Positions 41,816 to 51,074 are shown, numbered from the stretch's first letter. The stretch: DNA of 58,950 bases from an uncultured Rhodospirillales bacterium (GCA_903843125.1 CAIMOR010000140.1:1-58950); one strand, 5' to 3'. A program made the numbers and translations. The notes: generated by a model not told the origin, from the sequence alone.

Positions 41816-42760
41816 CTACGGCACCACGACCGGCGCGCTCAGCAGCCAAGCGGTGGCCGGGAAAGCGATGGCCGCGAGCAGGGTGGAGACGAGCACGCCG
41901 GCGCTGACCTCCTCGGCCGCAGCATCGTTGCGCTGCGCCAGCACGAAGGCATTGGTCGCTGTCGGCATGGCCGCCAGCAGCGTGCCGGAGACCACCCAGA
42001 AGCTGTCCAGACCCAGCACCAGGCCCAGTACCAGCCAGACCAGCGCGGGGTAGGCCACCAGCTTGGCCAGCGCCAGCCCGAAGGCCACGGCCAGCACCCG
42101 GCCACGGGCGCGCATCTGGCCGAGCGTGCCGCCGAGCGCAAACAGCGCCGTGGGGCCGGCGGCATTGCCGAGAAAACTCAGGAAGCGCTCCACCGGCAAG
42201 GGCAGGCTGACCGCGAACCAGGCCAGCACGCAGCCGCCGACGATGGAGAGGATGACCGGATTGCGGGTGAGGCCGAGCAGGCCCCGGCCCATGGTGCGCA
42301 GGCCGGCGCCGCGCTCGCCGGGGGCCATCAGCACGCTGCCCAGCGCCACGATGACCGCGACCTCCGCCATGATGCTCATGGCCACCGGGCCGGCGACGCG
42401 CTGGCCCAGCATGGGCAGCAGCAGCGGCGGCGCCAGGTAGCCGACATTGCCCATGGCCGTGGCGGCGCCGAGCGAGGCGGATTGCTGCCGGGTATGGCCA
42501 CGCAGCGCGGCAATTCCCATGGAAATGCCGAACACCCCGAGGCAGGCGCCGAGATAGCCCTGGAACCATTCGGGCTGGAAGCTTTCCGCCAGCGGCTGGC
42601 TGCCGACCAGCCGCAGCAGCATGGCCGGCAGCGCCACGTTGAAGCTGAAGGTGCCGATGGCGACCACCACCATGGCCGAGACCAGCCTGGCCCGGGCCGC
42701 GAACAGGCCCACCGCCACCACGGCGAAGATGGGCAGGCAAAGCGAGAGGAAGCCGGTCAT
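41816..42760 (-). CDS. AEC-family (auxin efflux carrier-like) transporter
   Basis: 314 residues from the ATG at 42760, chosen because membrane segment 1 follows directly (GFLSLCLPIFAVVAVGLFAARA). ATGs about 13 residues further upstream are possible. About ten membrane segments in two five-helix halves: FSFNVALPAMLLRLVGS, GNVGYLAPPLLLPMLG, GPTALFALGGTLGQMRARG and AAMPTATNAFVLAQRNDAAAEEVSAGVLVSTL, the last being a hallmark of bacterial AEC carriers for malonate or other small dicarboxylates. It diverges from the TAXI-TRAP genes with a 74-bp gap. Confidence 0.9.
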   Translation of the reverse strand: MTGFLSLCLPIFAVVAVGLFAARARLVSAMVVVAIGTFSFNVALPAMLLRLVGSQPLAESFQPEWFQGYLGACLGVFGISMGIAALRGHTRQQSASLGAATAMGNVGYLAPPLLLPMLGQRVAGPVAMSIMAEVAVIVALGSVLMAPGERGAGLRTMGRGLLGLTRNPVILSIVGGCVLAWFAVSLPLPVERFLSFLGNAAGPTALFALGGTLGQMRARGRVLAVAFGLALAKLVAYPALVWLVLGLVLGLDSFWVVSGTLLAAMPTATNAFVLAQRNDAAAEEVSAGVLVSTLLAAIAFPATAWLLSAPVVVP

Positions 42761-42834
42761 GCAAGCCTTGTTGCGGGCCAGCGCGAAGCTGTCCATCATT
42801 CCCGCAGCAATTTCCAGAGCAGGAGCCAAGGCCC

Positions 42835-43821
42835 ATGAGCCTGATCATCACCCGCCGGGCCGCGCTGGGCGTGGCCTTGGCCGCGCCCTTCATCCGGGTC
42901 GCCGCGGCGCAGCAGACCTTCGAGTGGGTGGCCGGCTCGGTCGGTGGCGGCTGGTACACCATGGCCGCCGGGCTGTCCGCGCTGATCAAGGACGAGAACC
43001 CGGAGCTGCAGATCCGCGTCACCCCGGGCGGCGGGCTGGCCAACAGCACCCGCGTCAACAACAACCAGTCGCCGATGGGCTGGGGTATCGACGCCTTCGC
43101 GGCTTCCGCGCGGAAGGGCGAGGACCCCTACACGACGAAGCACGAAAACCTGCGCAGCCTGGGCACCGGCTACAGCCCGACCGAGCACCACTTCCTGCGC
43201 CACAAGGAAGCAGGCCCCACCGACATGCGGGCGATCCTGACCCAGAAGGGGCTGAAGCTGGGGGTGCCGCAGCGGTCCTCGACCGATGAGATGACAATGC
43301 AGCGGATCCTGAAGTTCCTCGGCACCAGCCCGGAGCGCATCCGCGACGAGGGCGGCCGCTACCAGACCGGCAGCTACGCCGATATCGCCAGCGCCTATAC
43401 CGATGGCCAGGTGGACTACCTCTACGCTGCGCTGGCGCGCCCGGCGGCGATCTTCACCGAGGTGGCGCAGGGCCGGCGCGGCGGCGCGCTGGTGGAATTC
43501 CCGGCCGATATCCGCAAGCACCTGGCCGACACCTATGCCTATGCCGAGGGCGTGCTGCCCGCCGGGACGTATCCGCAGCTGCAGACCGGGCCGGTCAACG
43601 TGACCAGCATGGACAGCGTGATCATGGTGCACGCCGGGGTGCCGGAGGAGGTTGCCTACAAGGTGACGAAGACGCTGATCCGCAACAAGGGGCCGCGCCT
43701 GGTGGCCATCCACGCCAGCATGGGCGCCTGGGACCCGGCGACCAGCTGGAAGTACACCGGCCTGCCGCTGCACCCCGGCGCCGCGAAGGCGTTCCGCGAG
43801 GGCGGCGGCATGCCGGCCTGA
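42835..43821 (+). CDS. TAXI-family TRAP transporter solute-binding protein
   Basis: 328 residues. N-terminal TRRAALGVALAAPFIRVAAAQ signal of twin-arginine style, then the TAXI fold: FEWVAGSVGGGWYTMAAGLSALIK, IRVTPGGGLANSTRVNNNQSPMGWG, VPQRSSTDEMTMQRIL and YADIASAYTDGQVDYLYAALARPAAIF. TAXI proteins capture glutamate, dicarboxylates or other ligands in the periplasm for Na+- or H+-coupled TRAP permeases. A 99-bp gap separates it from its permease gene. Confidence 0.93.
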   Translation: MSLIITRRAALGVALAAPFIRVAAAQQTFEWVAGSVGGGWYTMAAGLSALIKDENPELQIRVTPGGGLANSTRVNNNQSPMGWGIDAFAASARKGEDPYTTKHENLRSLGTGYSPTEHHFLRHKEAGPTDMRAILTQKGLKLGVPQRSSTDEMTMQRILKFLGTSPERIRDEGGRYQTGSYADIASAYTDGQVDYLYAALARPAAIFTEVAQGRRGGALVEFPADIRKHLADTYAYAEGVLPAGTYPQLQTGPVNVTSMDSVIMVHAGVPEEVAYKVTKTLIRNKGPRLVAIHASMGAWDPATSWKYTGLPLHPGAAKAFREGGGMPA

Positions 43822-43920
43822 CGCCACCGCTGGCGGCTGCTTCGTGCCGCGCGGGGACGGACCAAGCCCCTGGCCCACGGATTGCTCTGCCCCGCGCTGA
43901 ACCTTTGAGGACGACGCTGG

Positions 43921-45822
43921 ATGCGTGAGCTTCCGGGCTGGCTGAAGGCCACCACCACCGTGTGGCTGGCGGCAGCGGCGGCCGTGCACCTGTATTTCGG
44001 TGGCTTCGGCTTCCCCGAGCCGATCCAGATGCGTGGCTTCCACCTGCTGGTCTTCGTGCCGCCGCTGTTCCTGCTGTACCCGGCCTTCCCCGGCCGTTCG
44101 CCGGCCCGGCGGCCGAGCCTGCCGGACTGGCTGTGGTTCCTCGCCGCCGCGGCGCCGCATGCCTGGGTGATCTGGCAATGGACCGCCGTTGCCGACCGCA
44201 TGGAATATGTCGACCCGTTCACCCCGGTGATGATGGTGCTGGGCATCACCGCCGTGGTGACGCTGCTGGAGGCGACGCGCCGGGCGGTGGAAGCCGGGCT
44301 GATGTGGATGATCCTGGGTTCCATCGCCTACATGGCGTTCGGCCACTACCTGCCCGGACTGCTGAACGCGCGGCCGTTCAGCCTGGCCGAGATTGTCGAG
44401 AGCAGCTGGCTGGTGCCGACGGCAGGCGGCGTCTACGGGCCGCTGACCGGCATTGTGGCGACCACCATCGCCGTCTTCATCCTGTTCGGTGCCTTCATGC
44501 AGGGCAGCGGGACGGGCCGGCTGTTCCATAACCTTGGCGCGGCGGCGGCCGGGCGTTTCACCGGTGGTCCGGCCAAGGTGGCGGTGATCACCTCCGGCCT
44601 GTTCGGCACCATGAGCGGCTCTTCCGTCTCCAACGTCATCACCACCGGCGCCATGACGATCCCGCTGATGATGCGGATCGGCTATCGGCCTTCGCTGGCG
44701 GCGGGCATCGAGAGTGCGGCCAGCGTGGGCGGCGCGCTGATGCCGCCGGTGATGGGCGCGGCGGCCTTCGTGATGGCCGAGATCACGGCGATTCCCTATG
44801 GCGAGATCGTCGTTGCCGCAGCGCTCGGCGCGGCGCTGTACTACTACGCCATCCTGGTCGCGGTGCACTTCGAGGCCAAGCGCGCCGGCATTGCACCGAT
44901 GCCGCCCGAGACCATACCGGGCTGGCGCGAGGTGCTGGCCGATGCCCACCTGGTGCTGCCGATCGGCGTGCTGGTCTGGCTGATGAGCGAGGGCTGGTCG
45001 GGCAACTACGCCGCGTTCTGGTCCACCATGGCCATGGTCGCCGTCTCGATGCTGCGTCCCCGTACCCGCATGGGCTGGCGCACCATCCTGGAAAGCCTGG
45101 CCAATGCCGGGCACACCATGGCGCCGCTGGCGGTTTCCATCGCCGGATCGGGTATCGTGGTCTCGGCGCTGACCACGACCGGGCTGGTGGTGGCGCTGGG
45201 CGGGATCATCAAGGTGATGGCGGCGGGCAGCTTTCCGTTGCTGCTGCTGCTGCTGGCCGCCACCGTGCTGGTGCTGGGCATGGGGATCCCGACCACGCCC
45301 AGCTACATCATCGCCGCCGCCATCGGCGTGCCGCAGATACTGGAACTCGGCCAGGTGGCGCTGGGCCTGCCGCAGGCCGCGCTGGTGCTGCCGGCGCACT
45401 TGTTCATCTTCTACTTCGCGGTGCTGGCGGACGCCTCTCCGCCGGTGGCCGCGGCGGCCTTCGCGGCGGCCGCCATCGCCAAGGCGTCGCCGCTGATGGC
45501 CAGCATCCACGCCACCCGGCTGGGGATAGCCGGCTTCACCGTCGGCTTCGCGTTCCTCTACGACCCCGCGATCATGTGGCGCGGCTCGCTGCCCGAGATA
45601 GTGTTGGTGGTGGCCATCCAGCTGGCGGCGCTGGCGGCCATTGCCGCTGGCTATGCCGGCTTCCTGCTGGCGCCGATGCGCTGGCCGGCGCGCCTGGTAT
45701 TGGGTGCCGCCGGGCTGTTCGCCGCGTTCTACCATGCGGTGCCGGACCTGCTGCGCCTGGCCGTGGCAGCCGGTGCACTCGGCGGCATCGCCCTGCTGCA
45801 ACGCCTGCGGAGTAACGCCTGA
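43921..45822 (+). CDS. TAXI-type TRAP transporter permease, fused DctQ-DctM
   Basis: 633 residues with GAGGA 9 nt upstream. The N-terminal four-helix DctQ-like part (LKATTTVWLAAAAAVHLYFGG to about residue 170) is fused to the large DctM domain: FGTMSGSSVSNVITTGAMTIPLMMRIGY, ESAASVGGALMPPVMGAAAFVMAE, VLVLGMGIPTTPSYIIAAAIGVPQIL and HLFIFYFAVLADASPPVAAAAFAAA. Fused permeases are normal for the TAXI subfamily. Works with the binding protein just upstream. Its stop overlaps the start of an amino-acid-type binding protein gene. Confidence 0.95.
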   Translation: MRELPGWLKATTTVWLAAAAAVHLYFGGFGFPEPIQMRGFHLLVFVPPLFLLYPAFPGRSPARRPSLPDWLWFLAAAAPHAWVIWQWTAVADRMEYVDPFTPVMMVLGITAVVTLLEATRRAVEAGLMWMILGSIAYMAFGHYLPGLLNARPFSLAEIVESSWLVPTAGGVYGPLTGIVATTIAVFILFGAFMQGSGTGRLFHNLGAAAAGRFTGGPAKVAVITSGLFGTMSGSSVSNVITTGAMTIPLMMRIGYRPSLAAGIESAASVGGALMPPVMGAAAFVMAEITAIPYGEIVVAAALGAALYYYAILVAVHFEAKRAGIAPMPPETIPGWREVLADAHLVLPIGVLVWLMSEGWSGNYAAFWSTMAMVAVSMLRPRTRMGWRTILESLANAGHTMAPLAVSIAGSGIVVSALTTTGLVVALGGIIKVMAAGSFPLLLLLLAATVLVLGMGIPTTPSYIIAAAIGVPQILELGQVALGLPQAALVLPAHLFIFYFAVLADASPPVAAAAFAAAAIAKASPLMASIHATRLGIAGFTVGFAFLYDPAIMWRGSLPEIVLVVAIQLAALAAIAAGYAGFLLAPMRWPARLVLGAAGLFAAFYHAVPDLLRLAVAAGALGGIALLQRLRSNA

Positions 45823-46841
45823 TGCTGCGCCCCCTGTTCGCCCTGCTGCTGCTGGCTGCCCCCGCCTTTGCGCAGACTGCCCCGCCCGGCCCCACCCTGG
45901 CGGCGGTGCAGGCGCGCGGCGCGCTGAACTGCGGCATCTCCACCGGCGACCCTGCCTGGAGCCAGCCAGATGCGCGCGGCGTCTGGCAGGGCGTGGATGC
46001 CGACCTGTGCCGTGCTGTGGCCGCCGCCGTGCTGGGCGACGCGAACCGCCTGGCCTGGGGCCACCTGACCGGGCAGAACCGCTTCCCGGCGCTGTCCGGC
46101 GGCCAGGTGGACATGCTGGCGCGGACGACGACCTGGACCTTCCTGCGCGATTCCATGCTGGGCGTGAACTTCACCGCCCCCTACTTCTTCGACGGCCAGG
46201 GCTTCCTGGTGAAGGTTGCCAGCGGGGTGGAGCACGCGGCGCAGCTCGAGGGGGCCTCCGTATGCTTCGTCAGCGCCAGTACGCATGAGCTGAACCTGCA
46301 GGACTGGGCGCGCAACACCGGGATACATTTCCAGCCGGTGATCTTCGCCGACAAGGACGAGGCGCGGCGTGCCTACGAGAGCGGCCGCTGCGACGCCTAC
46401 ACCGCCGATGCCAGCCAGATCGCCGCGGTGCGCGCCGCCTTCCCGAACCCGGCGGAGCACCGGCTGCTGCCGGAGCTGATCAGCAAGGAGCCCTACGCGG
46501 TCAGCGTGCGCCAGGGCGACGACCAGTGGTTCGACATCGTCCGCTTCGTGATCTTCGGGCTGATCGAGGCGGAGGAGCTGGGCGTCACCCAGGCCAATGC
46601 CGACCGCCTGCTGGCGGAAAGCCCGAGCCCCGCCGTGCAGCGGCTGTTGGGGCGTACCGGCGACCTTGGGCCAAGCGTCGGGCTCGACCGAGCCTGGCTG
46701 CTGAACGCGATCAAGGCGGTGGGCAACTACGGCGAGATCTATGAACGCCATCTGGGGGAGGGTAGCCAGGTGAGGCTGCCGCGTGGCTACAACCGCCTGT
46801 GGAACCGCGGTGGGCTGCTGTGGAGCCCACCGATGCGGTAG
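45822..46841 (+). CDS. Polar-amino-acid ABC-type substrate-binding protein (AapJ-like), solitary paralogue
   Basis: 339 residues; signal peptide MLRPLFALLLLAAPAFAQ. Same architecture as the protein at 40732-41757: PGPTLAAVQARGALNCGISTG, QGVDADLCRAVAAAVLG, RFPALSGGQVDMLARTTTWTFLRD, DGQGFLVK and GDDQWFDIVRFVIFGLIEAEE. It has no ABC permease or ATPase in the window; instead its ATG overlaps the TRAP permease stop. Its co-transcription with a TAXI-TRAP system is unusual, because ABC-type receptors do not normally serve TRAP permeases. Followed by a hairpin shared with the converging serA. Confidence 0.9.
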   Translation: MLRPLFALLLLAAPAFAQTAPPGPTLAAVQARGALNCGISTGDPAWSQPDARGVWQGVDADLCRAVAAAVLGDANRLAWGHLTGQNRFPALSGGQVDMLARTTTWTFLRDSMLGVNFTAPYFFDGQGFLVKVASGVEHAAQLEGASVCFVSASTHELNLQDWARNTGIHFQPVIFADKDEARRAYESGRCDAYTADASQIAAVRAAFPNPAEHRLLPELISKEPYAVSVRQGDDQWFDIVRFVIFGLIEAEELGVTQANADRLLAESPSPAVQRLLGRTGDLGPSVGLDRAWLLNAIKAVGNYGEIYERHLGEGSQVRLPRGYNRLWNRGGLLWSPPMR

Positions 46842-46864
46842 CCGGCGCAGGCTGCCTCGGCTAC
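46838..46864. terminator. Bidirectional hairpin between the AapJ-like gene and serA
   Basis: GTAGCCG (46838-46844) pairs perfectly with CGGCTAC (46858-46864) around a 13-nt loop that can pair further (GGC/GCC). The arms contain the TAG stop codons of both converging genes. No T-tract. Confidence 0.5.
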
Positions 46865-48105
46865 TCGCGTTCGTACAGCAGGCGGGCGCGGATGGTGCCG
46901 GGCAGGGCGCGGAGTTCCGCCAGGATGTCCTCGGCGGCATGGGTCGCGCCGCTGTCCACGACCACGTAGCCGATCGCGCTGTCGGTCTGCAGGTATTGCG
47001 CCGCGATGTTGATGCCGCGGCGGGCGAAGACCTCGTTCACCTTGCCGAGCAGGCCGGGCGTATTGGCGTGCACGTGCATGAAGCGGGCGCCGGACGCCTG
47101 GATGGGCAGTTGCACCTGCGGGAAGTTCACCGCACCAAGCGTCGCACCGGTGTCGCTGTAGTCCACCAGCTTGCGGGCCACCTCCTCGCCGATGCGGGAC
47201 TGCGCTTCCGCCGTGCTGCCGCCGATATGGGGTGTCAGGATGACATTGCGCACGCCCTGCAGCGGGCTGATGAAGGGCTCGCCATTGCGGGCGGGCTCTT
47301 CGGGGAAGACATCGATGGCGGCGCCGAGCAGCCGGCCTTCGGTGATGGCCGCGGCCAGCGCGACCTGGTCCAGTATGGTGCCGCGGGCGTTGTTGATCAG
47401 GATGGCGCCCGGCTTCATCTGCGCGATCTGCACGGCCCCGATCATGCCCTTCGTGCTGGCGGTTTCCGGCACGTGCAGCGTGACCACGTCGGCTTCGCCC
47501 AGCAGCTCCGCCAGGCTGGCGCAGGGCCGCGCATTGCCGTGCGGCAGCTTCACCGTGTGGTCGTAGTAGATCACCCGCATGCCGAAGGCTTCGGCCAGCA
47601 CCGAGAGCTGGCTGCCGATGTTGCCGTAGCCGACGATGCCCAGCGTGCGGCCGCGCACCTCGAAGCTGTTGGCGGCGGACTTGTCCCAGCCGCCCTCATG
47701 CGCGCTGCGCGACTTGTCCGGCAGGCTGCGCAGCAGCATCACCGTCTCCGCCATGGTCAACTCGGCGACGCTGCGGGTGTTGCTGAACGGCGCGTTGAAC
47801 ACCGGAATGCCACGCCGGCGCGCGGCTTCCAGGTCGACCTGGTTGGTGCCGATGCAGAAGCACCCGACGGCCATCAGCCGGTCGGCGCCTTCCAGGGCCT
47901 CGGCGGTCAGCTGCGTGCGGCTGCGGATGCCGAGGATGTGGACGCCGGCGAGCGCCTGCTTCAGCGCCTCGCCGTCCAGGGCCTTGGGCAGCCGCGTGAT
48001 GCTGGCGTAGTCGGCGGCGCCGAACAGCGCCACGGCGCTGTCGGAGACACCCTCCAGCAGCAGCACCTTGATGCGGTCTTTCGGCAGCGACATGCGGTCG
48101 GACAT
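46861..48105 (-). CDS. serA: D-3-phosphoglycerate dehydrogenase
   Basis: 414 residues from the ATG at 48105 (MSDRMSLPKDRIKVLLLEG). D-2-hydroxyacid dehydrogenase fold: IRSRTQLTAEAL, VGCFCIGTNQVDLEAA, NAD loop LGIVGYGNIGSQL, catalytic Arg in NNARGTILD and His in TPHIGGSTAEAQSRIG. A C-terminal ACT domain (MHVHANTPGLLGKVNEVFARRGINIAAQYLQT) fits serine feedback control. It makes the first step of serine synthesis. The frame stays open upstream into an XRE helix-turn-helix module, so an N-terminal fusion may have existed. GGGGAGGG lies about 11 nt before the ATG, a rather long spacing. Confidence 0.93.
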   Translation of the reverse strand: MSDRMSLPKDRIKVLLLEGVSDSAVALFGAADYASITRLPKALDGEALKQALAGVHILGIRSRTQLTAEALEGADRLMAVGCFCIGTNQVDLEAARRRGIPVFNAPFSNTRSVAELTMAETVMLLRSLPDKSRSAHEGGWDKSAANSFEVRGRTLGIVGYGNIGSQLSVLAEAFGMRVIYYDHTVKLPHGNARPCASLAELLGEADVVTLHVPETASTKGMIGAVQIAQMKPGAILINNARGTILDQVALAAAITEGRLLGAAIDVFPEEPARNGEPFISPLQGVRNVILTPHIGGSTAEAQSRIGEEVARKLVDYSDTGATLGAVNFPQVQLPIQASGARFMHVHANTPGLLGKVNEVFARRGINIAAQYLQTDSAIGYVVVDSGATHAAEDILAELRALPGTIRARLLYERE

Positions 48106-48335
48106 GATCGGTCCATCCCTCCCCGTTAACAGCCATTCAACCGACACGCTCAGCGCCTGCGCAACAGCGTCGAGGCGACCGGTCTCTGGCAGGACAATTC
48201 CAACTTCATATTGCCCGACGGCACCCGAGGTTAACCCGAGGCGGTGCGCCAGCGCGGCTGCGATAACGCTGCGCCTTTTCGTGCGAGTGCAGTGCGGCGG
48301 CCCAGTTCCACAGCGAGTGGATTCTTCGTGGACAT
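48106..48335 (-). pseudogene. XRE-family helix-turn-helix module, frameshifted, in frame with serA
   Basis: Starts at an ATG at 48335 with AGGGG upstream and reads MSTKNPLAVELGRR...ARKGAALSQ. It then hits a stop at 48231-48233 after 34 codons. One base further in phase, the HTH continues AALAHRLGLTSGAVGQYEVG, then LPETGRLDAVAQALSVSVEWLLTGR, and runs without a stop into serA. The two halves together make a full XRE/Cro domain, so a single base is missing near 48256-48260 (after the SQ codons). It is either a broken regulator, a broken HTH-SerA fusion, or a sequencing error. The remainder of this 305-bp gap holds the fusA terminator. Confidence 0.75.
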
Positions 48336-48357
48336 GGCAAAGCCCCTGAAACGCGAA

Positions 48358-48385
48358 CGGCGCGACGGGTTGCCCCGCCGCGCCG
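48358..48385 (-). terminator. fusA intrinsic-type terminator hairpin
   Basis: On the minus strand a 12-bp stem with one G.U-type pair closes a GCAA (GNRA) tetraloop, 26 nt past the fusA stop codon. It is followed by a short TTCGCGTTT stretch rather than a pure T-run. This also lies just upstream of the XRE start at 48335. Confidence 0.65.
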
Positions 48386-48410
48386 CGTTCTCGTGAACAG
48401 CGCAGCGTGG

Positions 48411-50492
48411 TTACGCGCTGGCCTTCATGATCTCGTCGGCGACGTTGCGCGGCACCGGGTCGTAGTGATGGAACTGCATCGAGAACGACGCACGGCCCTT
48501 GGTCATGCCGCGCAGGTTGCTGATGTAGCCGAACATCTCCTTCAGCGGCACGTGCGCGCGCACGATGACGCTGGTGCCGGCCATGTCCTGGCTCTGGATC
48601 ACGCCGCGGCGGCGGTTGAGGTCGCCGACCACGTCGCCGACATGGTCCTGCGGGGTGGTCACCTCCACGTCCATGATCGGCTCCAGGATAACCGGGCTGG
48701 CCTTCTTCATGCCTTCACGGAAGCAGGCCTTGCCGGCGATTTCGAAGGCGAGGGCCGACGAGTCGACGTCGTGGTACTTGCCGTCCACCAGGCTGAACTT
48801 GAAGTCCACGGTGGGGAAGCCCGCGAGCACGCCGGTTTCGGCCTGCACCTTGATGCCCTTGTCCACCGCCGGGATGTATTCCTTCGGCACCGAACCGCCG
48901 ACGACGGCGTTGACGAACTCGATGCCCGTGTTCCGCTCCAGCGGCTCGAAGGTGATCTTCACCTCGGCGTACTGGCCCGAACCGCCCGACTGCTTCTTGT
49001 GGGTGTAGGTCTCGGTGTGGCTCTTGGTGATCGTCTCGCGATAGGCCACCTGCGGCGCGCCGATGTTGCAGTCCACGCCGTATTCGCGGCGCAGGCGGTC
49101 GACGATGATTTCCAGGTGCAACTCGCCCATGCCCGACAGGATGGTCTGGCCGGTTTCCTGGTCGGTCTTGACGCGCAGGCTGGGGTCTTCGCCGGCGAGC
49201 TTGCCGAGGCCGAGCGACATCTTTTCGACGGCGTCCTTGGTCTTCGGCTCGACCGAGATGTCGATGACCGGCACCGGGAAGGCCATGCGCTCCAGCACCA
49301 CCGGGTCGTCGTTCGACGCCAGGGTGTCGCCGGTGCCGGTGTCCTTCAGGCCGACGAAGGCGGCGATGTCGCCGGCGATCACTTCCTTGATCTCGTCGCG
49401 CTTGTCGGCGTGCATCTGGAACATGCGGCCGATGCGCTCACGGTGGCCCTTGGTGGTGTTCATCACCATGTCGCCCTGGCGCAGCGTGCCGCGATAGACG
49501 CGAACGAAGGTCAGGTTGCCGTACTTGTCGTTGATGATCTTGAACGCCAGGCCGGCGAAGGGCGCGTCCGGGTCCGCCGGGATGTTCGGCCGCTCGGCGG
49601 TTTCGTCCTGGCCTTCCTCCGGCGCCACCTTGATGCCGGGAATGTCGATCGGGCTGGGCAGGTAGTCGATCACCGCGTCCAGCAGCGGCTGCACGCCCTT
49701 GTTCTTGAAGGCGGTGCCGCACATCACCGCGCGGAACTCGCCGGAGATGGTGCCCTTCTTGATGCAGCGCTTCAGCGTCTCGACCGAGACGTCGCCCTTC
49801 TCGAAGTATTCCTCCATCGCCACCTCGTCGATGCCGACGGCGGTATCCAGCAGGATCTGGCGGTATTCCTTGGCCTTCTCGACCAGGTCGTCCGGGATCG
49901 GCGCATCATGATAGGCGGCGCCGAGGTCGTCGCCTTCCCAGATGATCGCCTTCATCTCCACCAGGTCGACCACGCCGAGGAACTTGTCCTCGATGCCGAT
50001 CGGCAGCTGCAGCGTGACCCAGTTGATGCCGAGCTTTTCGGTCAGCGTCGCCGCCGCCTTGTAGAAATCGGCGCCGGTGCGGTCCAGCTTGTTGATGAAG
50101 ATGATGCGGGGCACGTTGTAGCGGTCGGCCAGGCGCCAGTTCGTCTCGGACTGCGGCTGCACGCCGGCCACGCCCTCGATGATGAAGATGGCGCCGTCGA
50201 GCACGCGCAGGCTGCGGTTCACCTCGATGTTGAAATCGATGTGGCCGGGGGTATCGATGATGTTGATCCGGTGGTCGTTCCACACGGCGGTCACGGCGGC
50301 GGAGGTGATGGTGATGCCGCGCTCGCGCTCCTGCGCCATGTAGTCGGTCGTGGTGTTGCCGTCATGCACCTCGCCGATGCGGTGCGACTTGCCGGTATAG
50401 TAGAGGATCCGCTCGGTCGTCGTCGTCTTGCCGGCATCGATATGCGCGGTGATGCCGATGTTGCGGATCTTGTCGAGCGAGGTATGCGCCAC
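48411..50492 (-). CDS. fusA: Translation elongation factor G (stand-alone copy)
   Basis: 693 residues, full length. G1 [16 protein letters not shown]2 [12 protein letters not shown]3 DTPGHIDF and G4 NKLD, followed by domains II-V ([36 protein letters not shown]-like region; [20 protein letters not shown]). EF-G drives GTP-dependent ribosomal translocation and, with RRF, ribosome recycling. Some usually constant positions vary: [11 protein letters not shown] for the usual HVDFTIEVERS, NKLD for NKMD. It is outside the rpsL-rpsG-fusA-tuf operon, so it may be a second copy or a relocated only copy. Confidence 0.95.
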   Translation of the reverse strand: MAHTSLDKIRNIGITAHIDAGKTTTTERILYYTGKSHRIGEVHDGNTTTDYMAQERERGITITSAAVTAVWNDHRINIIDTPGHIDFNIEVNRSLRVLDGAIFIIEGVAGVQPQSETNWRLADRYNVPRIIFINKLDRTGADFYKAAATLTEKLGINWVTLQLPIGIEDKFLGVVDLVEMKAIIWEGDDLGAAYHDAPIPDDLVEKAKEYRQILLDTAVGIDEVAMEEYFEKGDVSVETLKRCIKKGTISGEFRAVMCGTAFKNKGVQPLLDAVIDYLPSPIDIPGIKVAPEEGQDETAERPNIPADPDAPFAGLAFKIINDKYGNLTFVRVYRGTLRQGDMVMNTTKGHRERIGRMFQMHADKRDEIKEVIAGDIAAFVGLKDTGTGDTLASNDDPVVLERMAFPVPVIDISVEPKTKDAVEKMSLGLGKLAGEDPSLRVKTDQETGQTILSGMGELHLEIIVDRLRREYGVDCNIGAPQVAYRETITKSHTETYTHKKQSGGSGQYAEVKITFEPLERNTGIEFVNAVVGGSVPKEYIPAVDKGIKVQAETGVLAGFPTVDFKFSLVDGKYHDVDSSALAFEIAGKACFREGMKKASPVILEPIMDVEVTTPQDHVGDVVGDLNRRRGVIQSQDMAGTSVIVRAHVPLKEMFGYISNLRGMTKGRASFSMQFHHYDPVPRNVADEIMKASA

Positions 50493-50711
50493 GGTTAGGT
50501 CTCCATAGGCGAAAGCGGGCCCGGGCGAGGCTCTGCCCCGCGCCGCCCGCCGGAAGGTTCCTGGGAATTGCTACAATCGCGGCGGACACATGCTCAATTG
50601 GCGGCGGTTTGGCAAGCGGCAAGCGGTTCCGCAGGCCAACATATTGATAACGCGCGGCGAAGACCGGCATCTGGCATCGCAGGTGCAATCAGTTTCGCAG
50701 CAGGCCCAGGC

Positions 50712-51044
50712 CTACCGCGGCAGCCAGCGCACCAGGTGGCCAAGCTCCGGCGCATCCGCCCGCTCCGGCTGGATCAGCGAGTTCAGGTCGAGCGCACCGC
50801 GGCCGGGAATGTCGACCATCGGCGGCTCCATGCTGGCGATGCTGCTGCCGTCGGGCACCTCGACATGGCCGGCCAGATGCATGTCTCCGGCATCGGCGGC
50901 CTCGTTGCCCATCGGATGGGCGTCGCTCGGCTCGTCGTTGCCGGCATAACCGCTGGCCTTCAGCGGCACGAAGGACCAGCGGCGCTCATCCGCCGCGCCC
51001 GGGCGGCGGATGTCGTAGCGATAGACGGGGATGCGTTGGGCCAT
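50712..51044 (-). CDS. Small hypothetical protein of the DUF1800/DUF1501 operon
   Basis: 110 residues, acidic to neutral, no signal peptide and no recognised domain. The N-terminus MAQRIPVYRYDIRRPG and the middle MHLAGHVEVPDGSSIASMEPPMVDIPGRGALDLNSL suggest a small beta-rich protein. It lies 30 nt after the DUF1501 gene and co-directional, so it is likely the third gene of that operon. Codon use is like its neighbours. The 219-bp gap between it and fusA (50493-50711) should hold the fusA promoter, but I see no convincing -35/-10 pair there. Confidence 0.6.
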   Translation of the reverse strand: MAQRIPVYRYDIRRPGAADERRWSFVPLKASGYAGNDEPSDAHPMGNEAADAGDMHLAGHVEVPDGSSIASMEPPMVDIPGRGALDLNSLIQPERADAPELGHLVRWLPR

Positions 51045-51074
51045 GGCCAGGCAACGCCGGGCACTACGGACGGT

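Noticed and set aside
43855-43866. Partial match (GGACGGACCA) to the GntR palindrome before the TRAP permease gene
   Set aside because: Only about one and a half arms match and the dyad symmetry is lost, so it is probably chance in a GC-rich gap.
48280-48290. Programmed -1 frameshift at an AAAA run as the explanation for the XRE break
   Set aside because: Slipping there would delete the conserved SQ part of the HTH. Homology on both sides places the break about 25 bases later, which fits a one-base deletion better.
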